A stretch of 5,887 nucleotides of DNA from Bdellovibrionales bacterium RBG_16_40_8 (lineage in GTDB: Bacteria; Bdellovibrionota; Bdellovibrionia; Bdellovibrionales; UBA1609): contig MEPT01000020.1 in NCBI GenBank assembly GCA_001769925.1, forward strand, positions 12,119 to 18,005. The letters are read 5' to 3'. Below the pieces are notes generated by a model. That model was given only the letters and a program-made list of their open reading frames with translations, had not been told where the DNA came from and did not search any database. Numbering within the stretch: the first letter of the stretch is position 1; each line of letters opens with the position of its first letter. Both the position numbers and the translations under genes were made by a program. Positions 1 through 5,887 of this stretch are shown here, piece by piece.

Positions 1-1004
1 ACTTTGTGTAGGTCGTAGTGATCTTCATCTAGAATTTTTCTCGCACTATTTATGTCTAATATATCTTGTGAATGTTTGTTCCAAGGTAAATCAATTAGCC
101 AGTCTAAGTAAGTTCTTACCATAGAAGCTTCACTTGCATCTGGGTGCATACGCTCAAGACGAGAAAGCTGTTTAATGGCCTCTGTCTGAACGTTATCTGG
201 CATGCCGCAGCCTTTAATTTTTTCACGAAGCTCTTCGGCATCTTCAGAGCGAGAATCTACATCGCCAAGTTCATTTTTAATTGCTCGCATTTGTTCACGT
301 AGAAAGTATTCGCGCTGACTTTTTGACATTTCGTCTTTAGCCTGATTGCGAATTTTAGTTTGCATTTGCAAAACTTCAAGTTCGTTTGCGAGTAAGTCAT
401 TGACTAACTGCAGACGCTTTTTAGGATCATAGGTTTCTAGTACCTTTTGCCCTGAAGCAACTTTTAACCCAAGATTTGAGGCAATTAAATCGGCCATTCT
501 GCCAGGATCATTTACATCATCTAAAACAAGCAAAATATCTGGTGAAAGCATGCGACCTAAAGCAATAATTTTTTCAAGATGCTCTTTAGCTGTTCTAATC
601 ATTGCTTCAAATTCAATAGGGTTACCAGGGGCAGGAGCGTCTGGTATTTTTTCGCAACGAACTTCAAAACAAGGATCAGATTTTTGATAAGAAAGAATTT
701 TACCTTTCGAAATACCCTGAATAAGAACTTTTACGCGCCCATCTGGCAGTTTGCGCATTCGCATAATCATTGCGATCGTGCCTACTTGAAAAATGGTAGA
801 GTCTTTTGGATTTTCTTCAGAAATATCTTTTTGCGAGGCTAAAAAAATCAAGCGATTTTTAGCTAGCGCTTCTTCTACGGCGCGAATTGAGCTTTCGCGA
901 CCAACATATAAGGGTAAAATCATGTACGGAAAAACTACGATATCTCTGACAGGTAACATCGGTAATGTCTCAGGTATATCTATAACCTTGTCATCAAACT
1001 TCAT
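1..1004 (-). CDS. lon: Lon ATP-dependent protease, N-terminal part (truncated by window edge)
   Basis: Lon is a cytoplasmic AAA+ serine protease that degrades misfolded and selected regulatory proteins. I translated this minus-strand frame by hand: it begins MKFDDKVIDIPETLPMLPVR and stays open for 334 full codons to the window edge. Residues about 10-205 match the Lon N-terminal substrate-binding domain (LPMLPVRDIVVFPYM, then PLYVGRESSIRAVEEAL). Residues about 206-300 are the helical linker, with the family-typical EYFLREQMRAIKNELGD from residue 232. Residues 301-308 are DWLIDLPW, and the fragment ends at DEDHYDLHK, just before the expected Walker A. The ATPase and Ser-Lys protease domains are outside the window, so activity cannot be judged. 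The ATG at 1002-1004 is chosen because GGAGG (complement of 1009-1013) lies 4 nt upstream and the protein starts where Lon proteins normally do. Identification is firm. Confidence 0.96.
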   Translation of the reverse strand, partial: MKFDDKVIDIPETLPMLPVRDIVVFPYMILPLYVGRESSIRAVEEALAKNRLIFLASQKDISEENPKDSTIFQVGTIAMIMRMRKLPDGRVKVLIQGISKGKILSYQKSDPCFEVRCEKIPDAPAPGNPIEFEAMIRTAKEHLEKIIALGRMLSPDILLVLDDVNDPGRMADLIASNLGLKVASGQKVLETYDPKKRLQLVNDLLANELEVLQMQTKIRNQAKDEMSKSQREYFLREQMRAIKNELGDVDSRSEDAEELREKIKGCGMPDNVQTEAIKQLSRLERMHPDASEASMVRTYLDWLIDLPWNKHSQDILDINSARKILDEDHYDLHK

Positions 1005-1190
1005 GAAGCCTCCACTACTTACTTATTAATCTTTTCGGTATGAAGGCAAAAATGCTTTAAAATAATTTTAGTAGTCACGTGGGCAGAATTTCTTGTAATG
1101 ACTAATGTTTTTACACATGTGGCGTCAAATAAATGATGAGTTTTATTAGACACAAGAAGTTAGTCAGGTCTGAATTGCTAGAGTGAAGTC
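1005..1190 (-). promoter_or_regulatory. Intergenic region upstream of lon, probable lon promoter region
   Basis: This 186-nt AT-rich gap between the DksA-like stop and lon is the longest non-coding stretch in the window. On the minus strand there is a TTGACG (1128-1123) resembling a -35 box, but the hexamer 17 nt downstream (TTAGTC) is a poor -10. A separate TAAAAT (1070-1065) resembles a -10 box but has no good -35 partner. Two perfect palindromes, CACATGTG (1114-1121) and CACGTG (1076-1081), lie between these elements and could be protein-binding sites. I see no CIRCE inverted repeat, no convincing sigma-32 promoter and no hairpin followed by a T-run. That lon has its own promoter here is inferred from gap length; the exact boxes are uncertain. 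Confidence 0.35.
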
Positions 1191-1559
1191 CTATTTTGCG
1201 TAACGTTTAGACAGATCTTCATGAATTTCTGCCCCTTCAACGCTTAGTCTTGTCCAAGGTATAGCCAGTAAGCGCTCAGTTTCAATAGGCTCTTCAGTTT
1301 CTTCACAAATGCCGTAAATCCCGCGTTCAATTTTGGCTAGGGCAACCTCGACCTCAAGAAGTTGAGCACGCAATCTTTCTTGAACAGTTAAAAAAGTTCC
1401 CTCGGCCAAAACATTTGCAGCAAGGTCTGCCTCATCGCCTCCACGATCATGTGAGTGGTAATCGCTATGGTTTTCACGCATTCTATTTAATAAGTTAGCT
1501 TTTATGCGCAGCAATTGTTCTTTGCATACAGTAATGGTGCTTTCTGAAATAGATTTCAT
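1191..1559 (-). CDS. DksA/TraR-family protein with degenerate zinc finger
   Basis: This 122-residue protein has the DksA/TraR layout: an N-terminal helix (about 8-32), a DxxDxA tip (D42, D45, A47 in GGDEADLAAN), a second long helix (about 53-79), then a zinc-finger-like fold beginning YGICEETEEPI. DksA-family proteins enter the RNA polymerase secondary channel and alter initiation, with the acidic tip near the active site. The canonical CxxC-17-CxxC ligands align here with C85, T88, S106 and G109, so only one cysteine remains and zinc binding is unlikely. The fold may be kept by packing, as in cysteine-poor relatives such as Pseudomonas DksA2. The ATG at 1557-1559 is preferred over an upstream in-frame TTG (1602-1604) because GGGGGAT sits 5 nt before it and the extra 15 residues look non-family. 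It lies between the lipoprotein gene and lon. Family is firm; regulatory role is inferred. Confidence 0.9.
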   Translation of the reverse strand: MKSISESTITVCKEQLLRIKANLLNRMRENHSDYHSHDRGGDEADLAANVLAEGTFLTVQERLRAQLLEVEVALAKIERGIYGICEETEEPIETERLLAIPWTRLSVEGAEIHEDLSKRYAK

Positions 1560-1564
1560 AAGAT

Positions 1565-1569
1565 CCCCC
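1565..1569 (-). promoter_or_regulatory. Ribosome binding site that sets the DksA-like start
   Basis: On the minus strand a GGGGG run followed by ATCTT leads into the ATG at 1559, a spacing of 5 nt. The alternative TTG start 45 nt upstream has no comparable purine-rich stretch, so this site favours the 122-residue protein. Confidence 0.65.
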
Positions 1570-1574
1570 GTTAT

Positions 1575-1593
1575 GGCTGTTATAGGCCCAGCC
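1575..1593 (-). other. Small hairpin in the leader of the DksA-like gene
   Basis: GGCTG (1575-1579) and CAGCC (1589-1593) form a perfect 5-bp stem around a 9-nt loop, just upstream of the ribosome binding site in the 71-nt gap after the lipoprotein gene. There is no U-run after it on the minus strand, so it does not look like a rho-independent terminator. It could be an RNA processing site, a translational control element or chance. A TATAAC (1584-1579) within it resembles a -10 box but lacks a good -35 at proper spacing. Confidence 0.25.
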
Positions 1594-1630
1594 GAGTTGA
1601 ACAATTAGACATAAACAATCGTGTATGCGG

Positions 1631-3595
1631 TTAATTAGTAGATGATTTTATGGGCGGGCGAGCGAGTTCTATCTTGCCCCCATGTACTGTTAATATAGAC
1701 AGAGGGCGTGAAAATTCACGTGATTCAGTCATATTTATTTCTCCAACAGTACCGCGAAAGTTATGGGTTTTTAAAAGACCCTCACGCAAAGCCGTTCGAG
1801 AACGAGCACCGTCTCGTTGAATAAGAGCTCGTAAAATCAGTCCAATATCATAGGACTGAGCCTCAAAAAGAGAGGGCTCTTCACCAAAAATAGATTTATA
1901 ATCGCGAAAAAATTGAGTGCGCTGTAGTAAATTCTCTGTAGAGCTTTTTTCGTCTACAAAAAGAGATCCTTCAACTAAAGCAGTGCCCCTTTCGATAAGA
2001 GAACTACTGTTCCATAAATTAGTGCCAAGTAGGCGAATATTTTTAACGTCGTTATAGACAAGCATTGAAGCAATTTGTCCTAAAGGTTTAATAGCGTCAG
2101 GTATAAAAATAGCTTCAAAATCAATGATAGGTCCAAGTAAATCTGAAGGCGGAGTCACCCGAGAAGTTATAACTTTTTGCTGACTAAACCAATTGCGAAC
2201 GATAGTCGTGTATTCGTCGGCCCGATCTTCAACATAATACGTACCTATTAATCTAGATACTGGCCCGCTGAAATCCTTTTCAGAAGTAGAGTATGTTTGT
2301 GCTGCAGTGATCTGCCCTCCGCGTGTTAATACTTCATCCCAAAATAAATTTGTATACTCGACCCCATAAGCATCATTGGGATATAAAATAGCGAATCTAC
2401 GTAAGCCATAATTTTCCATGGCATCTTGCACCAAGGCTTTTACAATTGTTTCACTAGTGAGAGCGTTACGAAAAACATTTTCTCCTATTAAAGTCAGCCC
2501 AGATTTTTGTGATAAACCAATAATAGGCACGCCTAGTTCATCTGCTTTTTTGGCTACGGCTTCTGCTGTTTTCGATAGAATATCGCCGACTATTGCTATT
2601 GCGCCGTCTTCTACAACAAGGCGTTCTACGGCCCTTCTTGCGGTATCAGTATTTGCTTCACTATCAATTACGGCGAGTTTAAATTCAGACGGAACACGAT
2701 CATTAATGCCAAGACCCATCTGTAGCCCGCGTAGGGTTTTCTGCGCGATGGAGGCATGCTTACCAGATAGCGGCAGTACAACGCCAATAGTAAACGGAGA
2801 TACGCGCCGGCGCGCCTCAATTTGCTCAATATATGTTTGAGCATTAATTGCAAGATCACTATTTGGCAGGAGTGAAATTACATCAAGAAAATAATCTTCT
2901 GCGCGACTATAGTCTCGTTGCTCAAAGGCGGCGTTACCAACGCGATATAGAGAGGGCCCGCGTAAATATCCAAATGATGAATCATTAGCAACAGTTTTTA
3001 ATTCGTCTTCATGCAAACGTGAATCAACAAATTCAATAGATTTTATTCGATATCGCTCTTGCTTGACTTTGTCTGCGATGTTTTGCGCAAGAAAAACAAG
3101 CGAACGTAGAGCGTCTAGGCGATCACCAAGTTGTATTTGTATGTTGTAGCGAAGAGTATAAATTTCAATTTTTGTAGCCATGGTTAAAGAAGAATATTTA
3201 AGCGCGCGAAGGGTTAAGCTTAAAGCTTCATCGTAGCGGCCAAGCTTATAAAGGGCGTTCCCTGCACCTAGGATAGCATCAACTTCTCTAGGGGAAGAAT
3301 ATTCTGAATTAATTACCGAGATATAAGACTTATAAGAAGAATTATAGTCCCCGAGCCTAAATTGTACTAACCCTAGCATAATATAAGCGTCATCGCCTGC
3401 ATCAGTCTGCGTAGAAACCTCTATTATTTTTTCGAGCCTTTTAATGGCTTTTTTGTAAGCTCCTGTAGAGATATCAATTTCTATTTTGCTTAATTCATTT
3501 TTAATACTGGCAGAGGCCGGCAGGGGTTCTTTTTTTTGTACAAGCGCGCAGCTTGTTAGAAAAGAAAACATAAATATAAGAGGAATAATTCTCAA
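1631..3595 (-). CDS. TPR plus periplasmic-binding-fold lipoprotein, LpoA-like penicillin-binding protein activator
   Basis: This 654-residue protein starts with a short basic and hydrophobic leader ending in the lipobox LTSC (C16 lipidated). The +2 residue is Ala, which under the Lol rule suggests the outer membrane. Residues about 40-260 hold TPR-like helical repeats, clearest at 69-96 ([18 protein letters not shown]), 105-133 ([15 protein letters not shown]) and 214-243 ([20 protein letters not shown]). Residues about 268-645 form a type I periplasmic-binding (Peripla_BP_6) fold: [49 protein letters not shown] and [11 protein letters not shown] followed by this fold is the layout of LpoA, which activates the peptidoglycan synthase PBP1A in Escherichia coli; branched-chain amino-acid binding proteins share the second fold but lack the TPRs. 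The TTG start overlaps the J-protein stop by 4 nt (TTGA) and has GAAGGGCGG upstream (3601-3609). ATG at residue 9 would leave too short a signal. Architecture is firm; the PBP target is inferred. Confidence 0.88.
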   Translation of the reverse strand: MRIIPLIFMFSFLTSCALVQKKEPLPASASIKNELSKIEIDISTGAYKKAIKRLEKIIEVSTQTDAGDDAYIMLGLVQFRLGDYNSSYKSYISVINSEYSSPREVDAILGAGNALYKLGRYDEALSLTLRALKYSSLTMATKIEIYTLRYNIQIQLGDRLDALRSLVFLAQNIADKVKQERYRIKSIEFVDSRLHEDELKTVANDSSFGYLRGPSLYRVGNAAFEQRDYSRAEDYFLDVISLLPNSDLAINAQTYIEQIEARRRVSPFTIGVVLPLSGKHASIAQKTLRGLQMGLGINDRVPSEFKLAVIDSEANTDTARRAVERLVVEDGAIAIVGDILSKTAEAVAKKADELGVPIIGLSQKSGLTLIGENVFRNALTSETIVKALVQDAMENYGLRRFAILYPNDAYGVEYTNLFWDEVLTRGGQITAAQTYSTSEKDFSGPVSRLIGTYYVEDRADEYTTIVRNWFSQQKVITSRVTPPSDLLGPIIDFEAIFIPDAIKPLGQIASMLVYNDVKNIRLLGTNLWNSSSLIERGTALVEGSLFVDEKSSTENLLQRTQFFRDYKSIFGEEPSLFEAQSYDIGLILRALIQRDGARSRTALREGLLKTHNFRGTVGEINMTESREFSRPLSILTVHGGKIELARPPIKSSTN

Positions 3596-4575
3596 TTTTT
3601 CCGCCCTTCGAAGAGTTTGCGAACAGAATCCTTAAACGCCGTTACAAGAGGAGCCGAATCTCCTAGTGGGGCAAGTTTTCTCACTGCTTCGAGTTGATCT
3701 TTTGTAAGGCCGGTCGGTATATCTATAACTACGCGTAAAAGCATATCGCCATTTGATTTAATATTTAAATTCGGAAACCCCTTACCACGTAGGCGAAAAA
3801 CCTGTCCGGGATGTGTATTTGGTGGCACACGCAAACTTGCGCGACCAGTAAGAGTCGGGACCTCAAGTTCAGTACCAGTTATGGCATCGACAAAAGAAAT
3901 CGGTAGATCCATAATAACATCTTGCCCCTGCCGTCTAAAAAGAGAATGCTCAGATATATTTACGATAACGTAAAGATCTCCGTTTTCCCCACCATGTGTG
4001 CCAGAATCGCCCTCGCCCTTAAGCTTAAGTCTTTGACCACTATTTACTCCAGCAGGAACGGTAATTAATAGATTTGCCGAGTCATCTTTATTACCGCGTC
4101 TACGAATAAATTTAACAGATTTTTCGCACCCTCTGGCGGCCTCTTCAAAGGTGATTGTAAGATTGTATCGAAGGTCAGATCCACGAGTTTTTAGTGGCCC
4201 ACGGCGACCACGTTGTTGACTCAAAATATCACCGAAGAGATCATTAAATAGGTCATAGGCTGACTCAGTAGTATAAGTACGATGGCTAGAGAAAGTATCC
4301 ATGTCAAAATCTTCAAAATTTGGACCAGTATAATAACCCTGGTGTGTCGGGGTAGGCCCAGCATGGCCAAATTGATCATAGGCTTGACGTTTCTGTATGT
4401 CAGACAGCGTTTCGTAAGCTTCACTTACATTTTTAAAATTTTCTTCAGCTGCTTTATTGTCTGGATTTTTATCAGGATGATATTGCATTGCGAGTTTTCG
4501 ATAGGCTTTTTTAATTTCTTCAGGGGTGGCATTACGATTTATGCCTAATGTTGTATAAAAATCTTTTTTGGGCAT
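3592..4575 (-). CDS. DnaJ-type J-domain co-chaperone without zinc finger (class B, CbpA-like)
   Basis: J-proteins deliver substrates to DnaK and stimulate its ATPase in the cytoplasm. Residues 5-70 are a full J-domain ([20 protein letters not shown]) with the catalytic HPD at 33-35 and [10 protein letters not shown] closing it. Residues 71-130 replace the usual Gly/Phe region with a Gly-poor acidic and aromatic segment ([11 protein letters not shown]), but keep a [11 protein letters not shown] motif (108-118) resembling the DIF-type motif of DnaJ. Residues about 133-290 are two beta-sandwich substrate-binding domains ([37 protein letters not shown], then [16 protein letters not shown] and FRLRGKGFP). 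The four CxxCxGxG repeats of DnaJ are absent; only about 15 residues (150-165) stand in their place. At 327 residues this matches CbpA-type proteins rather than DnaJ (about 375). The ATG is 10 nt after the grpE stop, with a weak GGTGA (4579-4583). It may be called dnaJ or cbpA; the class is clear, and which role it fills is not. Confidence 0.93.
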   Translation of the reverse strand: MPKKDFYTTLGINRNATPEEIKKAYRKLAMQYHPDKNPDNKAAEENFKNVSEAYETLSDIQKRQAYDQFGHAGPTPTHQGYYTGPNFEDFDMDTFSSHRTYTTESAYDLFNDLFGDILSQQRGRRGPLKTRGSDLRYNLTITFEEAARGCEKSVKFIRRRGNKDDSANLLITVPAGVNSGQRLKLKGEGDSGTHGGENGDLYVIVNISEHSLFRRQGQDVIMDLPISFVDAITGTELEVPTLTGRASLRVPPNTHPGQVFRLRGKGFPNLNIKSNGDMLLRVVIDIPTGLTKDQLEAVRKLAPLGDSAPLVTAFKDSVRKLFEGRKN

Positions 4576-4585
4576 AAGTCACCAT

Positions 4586-5086
4586 TTACGATTTTTGAGG
4601 GTCTTTAGCCACAATAACTTGTGCTGGGCGAATAATTTTATCATAAAGTTTATAGCCACGCTTAAAAGCGCGAATAATATATCCAGGTGCCAGGCTGTCG
4701 GTCTCTTCGCTACCAAGAGCTTCGTGAACGCTGGGGTCGAAGTGCTCACTAATGCAATCAATTTCTTTAACGCCAAATTTTTCTAACATTTTTTTTAACT
4801 CTATAGCTGTAAGATCAATACCTTCTTTATAGAGAGAAATTGTTTCAGGTGTCAGTTCGACCAGTTGTGCGCGCTCAAAATTATCTAAAACTTCTAAAAG
4901 TTCGCGAAAAACATGTTCTGCCCCATATTTTATTAGTTCAGAGCGCTCGCGAATTACTGATTTGCGGTAATTGTCAAAATCAGCACGTAGATATAGATAG
5001 TCATTTTTAGCTTTCTCAAGATCCGCAGAAAGCTCAGATATTTTATCAACTTCTTCTGGCGCGATAGGGTCATCATTTTCAGTCAA
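4586..5086 (-). CDS. grpE: GrpE, nucleotide exchange factor for DnaK
   Basis: GrpE is a cytoplasmic dimer that releases ADP from DnaK. With the TTG start at 5084-5086 it has 166 residues, within the usual range. Residues 1-13 are acidic and probably disordered. Residues about 14-60 form the long dimerisation helix (DLEKAKNDYLYLRADFDNYR, the conserved RADFDNYRKR-like segment), residues about 60-105 a helical bundle (ELLEVLDNFERA), and the C-terminal beta domain carries FDPSVHEAL (116-124) and the family signature from 135 to 161 (GYIIRAFKRGYKLYDKIIRP). An upstream in-frame TTG (5099-5101) would add five residues but overlaps the GGAGG itself, so it is rejected. The gene follows hemW by 25 nt and precedes the J-protein by 10 nt with no terminator between, implying co-transcription. 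The partner dnaK is not in the window. Identification is firm. Confidence 0.96.
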   Translation of the reverse strand: MTENDDPIAPEEVDKISELSADLEKAKNDYLYLRADFDNYRKSVIRERSELIKYGAEHVFRELLEVLDNFERAQLVELTPETISLYKEGIDLTAIELKKMLEKFGVKEIDCISEHFDPSVHEALGSEETDSLAPGYIIRAFKRGYKLYDKIIRPAQVIVAKDPQKS

Positions 5087-5094
5087 AATAGGTT

Positions 5095-5099
5095 CCTCC
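5095..5099 (-). promoter_or_regulatory. Ribosome binding site that sets the grpE TTG start
   Basis: A perfect GGAGG (inside TTGGAGGAACC on the minus strand) lies 8 nt before the TTG at 5086. No in-frame ATG is available near the expected N-terminus, so the site indicates genuine TTG initiation. It sits inside the 25-nt hemW-grpE gap. Confidence 0.8.
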
Positions 5100-5111
5100 A
5101 AAAACGAAATA

Positions 5112-5887
5112 CTAACAAATAAAAGTGAACTCGAGAAACACTTTATTGGCGAGTTGCTGACCTAGTTTTGAGAGGCATACCCCGTTAGTTGTTTTATTAA
5201 GAAGACCAGAAGAAATTAGAGTCTCGGCGCGTAAAATAAATTTTTTATAAAAGTCTACGCCAAATTTCTTTTTTAGGGCAGCAAACGACAAGCCATAACT
5301 TGTGCGTAGCTGGGTATGACAATAATCGGTCAGAGCCTCATATGCAGTAAGACACTCCAGCTGTTTATCTGGCAGTGAGTCAAAAAACGGCGACTTCAGA
5401 AATTTGGCCTGCTTGGCATATTCTTTTATTGTGTATGGATTCCAGAACCTAGTGCCCCACGAACCCCGCGCAGGCAAATAAGAGTGGGCGCTTACGCCGA
5501 GTCCCCAATAGCCGCAATCAGACCAGTAAAGCTTATTATGTCGAGACTCAAATCCTGGTTTTGCAAAATTTGAAATTTCGTAGCGAAAAAGCCCATAGGA
5601 TGACAAATACTTCTCAATTATTAAAAACATTTCGGCTTGTTGAGCGTCTGAAGCACGGCGAGAATTCATCTTATGCTGGTTGGGCACGGTAAGATTATAA
5701 AGACTTACGTGAGGAGGCGAAAATTTTTTCAAAATTTCTAGATCGTCTTGCAAATCTATAAAAGTTTGATCTGGCAGGCCAAACAGCAGATCAAAAGAAA
5801 AATTAAGGCCCCTATTATCTAGTAGTTGTAGCGTTTGTAGTGAATCTTGGGCAGTATGCTCGCGGGCGCAGGCGGTTAAAAAATTAT
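5112..5887 (-). CDS. hemW: HemW, radical SAM heme-binding protein / heme chaperone (N-terminus cut off by window edge)
   Basis: HemW, formerly annotated as oxygen-independent coproporphyrinogen III oxidase-like, binds heme and a 4Fe-4S cluster and is thought to deliver heme to respiratory proteins. The frame is open to the window edge, giving 257 residues; roughly the first 120-130 of a typical 375-400 are missing, including the radical-SAM CxxxCxxC. A possible start at 5753 is spurious, because family sequence continues upstream of it (REHTAQDSLQTL, then NFSFDLLFGLPDQTFIDLQD). Visible signatures are PPHVSLYNLTVPN, FRYEISNFAKPGFESRHN and the HemW-specific heme motif HNxxYW as HNKLYW (about 5523-5540), followed by GYWGLGVSAHSY. 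The C-terminal third is the HemW C-terminal (winged-helix-like) domain (LTAYEALTDYCHTQLRTSYG). True coproporphyrinogen oxidase HemN lacks the HNxxYW motif. The stop is 25 nt before grpE. Identification is firm. Confidence 0.94.
   Translation of the reverse strand, partial: NFLTACAREHTAQDSLQTLQLLDNRGLNFSFDLLFGLPDQTFIDLQDDLEILKKFSPPHVSLYNLTVPNQHKMNSRRASDAQQAEMFLIIEKYLSSYGLFRYEISNFAKPGFESRHNKLYWSDCGYWGLGVSAHSYLPARGSWGTRFWNPYTIKEYAKQAKFLKSPFFDSLPDKQLECLTAYEALTDYCHTQLRTSYGLSFAALKKKFGVDFYKKFILRAETLISSGLLNKTTNGVCLSKLGQQLANKVFLEFTFIC

Noticed and set aside
579..1029. Two overlapping plus-strand open frames of 87 and 78 codons
   Set aside because: Both are antisense to the lon start region, which encodes clear Lon N-domain sequence. 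Neither resembles a known protein.
1140..1190. Possible terminator after the DksA-like gene
   Set aside because: Only 4-bp complementary segments (such as TCAG/CTGA with a 2-nt loop) are present, with no stable stem followed by a T-run on the minus strand.
1560..1604. Longer DksA-like protein from the TTG at 1604
   Set aside because: The 15 added residues do not fit the family N-terminus, and the TTG has no ribosome binding site, whereas the ATG at 1559 has GGGGGAT at 5 nt.
2418..2840. Plus-strand 140-codon open frame
   Set aside because: It is wholly antisense to the lipoprotein gene, whose domains are continuous here. Its composition is Ser/Thr/Ala-rich with no recognisable motif, and it looks like a codon-bias shadow.
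4282..4786. Plus-strand open frames of 88 and 72 codons over the J-protein and grpE
   Set aside because: They are antisense to well-supported chaperone genes, with hydrophobic low-complexity content typical of reverse-strand reading.
5112..5753. A complete 213-residue gene starting at 5753
   Set aside because: The codon there is TTG in the middle of HemW, and conserved family sequence continues in frame upstream to the window edge. It is a truncated hemW, not a short gene.
1..5887. Mobile elements, CRISPR arrays, tRNA or rRNA genes, defence systems
   Set aside because: No transposase, integrase, terminal repeats, regularly spaced repeats or RNA-gene signatures were seen. Coding is dense and consists of conserved housekeeping families.

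Overview
This window is a chromosomal housekeeping segment from an AT-leaning (roughly 40% GC by eye) Gram-negative bacterium. Every credible gene lies on the minus strand, so the window reads from its right edge to its left. The order of transcription is hemW (N-terminus cut off), grpE, a zinc-finger-less DnaJ-type J-protein, a lipoprotein with TPR repeats and a periplasmic-binding-protein fold (LpoA-like), a small DksA/TraR-family protein, and lon (cut off just before its ATPase core). The outer-membrane-type lipoprotein, the DksA-family regulator and this gene mix suggest a proteobacterium or a former deltaproteobacterial lineage such as Bdellovibrionota. That placement is inference from gene content, not something the sequence proves.

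Layout. 5112-5887: hemW, open to the window edge. 4586-5086: grpE, 25 nt downstream, with a TTG start fixed by a strong GGAGG. 3592-4575: the J-protein, 10 nt after grpE. 1631-3595: the lipoprotein, whose TTG start overlaps the J-protein stop by 4 nt (TTGA). 1191-1559: the DksA-like gene, after a 71-nt gap with a small hairpin. 1005-1190: a 186-nt intergenic stretch, the most likely place for a separate lon promoter. 1-1004: the first 334 codons of lon. No stretch longer than 300 nt lacks a gene.

How the genes fit together. GrpE (nucleotide exchange factor) and the J-protein (ATPase stimulator) are DnaK co-chaperones, HemW is a radical-SAM/heme protein often found next to heat-shock operons, and Lon is the ATP-dependent quality-control protease. 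The cluster is therefore proteostasis-centred, with an envelope lipoprotein translationally coupled to the J-protein and a possible RNA-polymerase-binding regulator before lon. dnaK and hrcA, common members of hemW-grpE clusters elsewhere, are absent from this interval.

I found no RNA gene, mobile element, CRISPR array or clear rho-independent terminator. I do not see a wholly novel system. The points most worth a second look are the DksA-like protein that has lost three of four zinc ligands but keeps the acidic DxxDxA tip, the coupling of the J-protein to the lipoprotein, and the lack of dnaK and hrcA.
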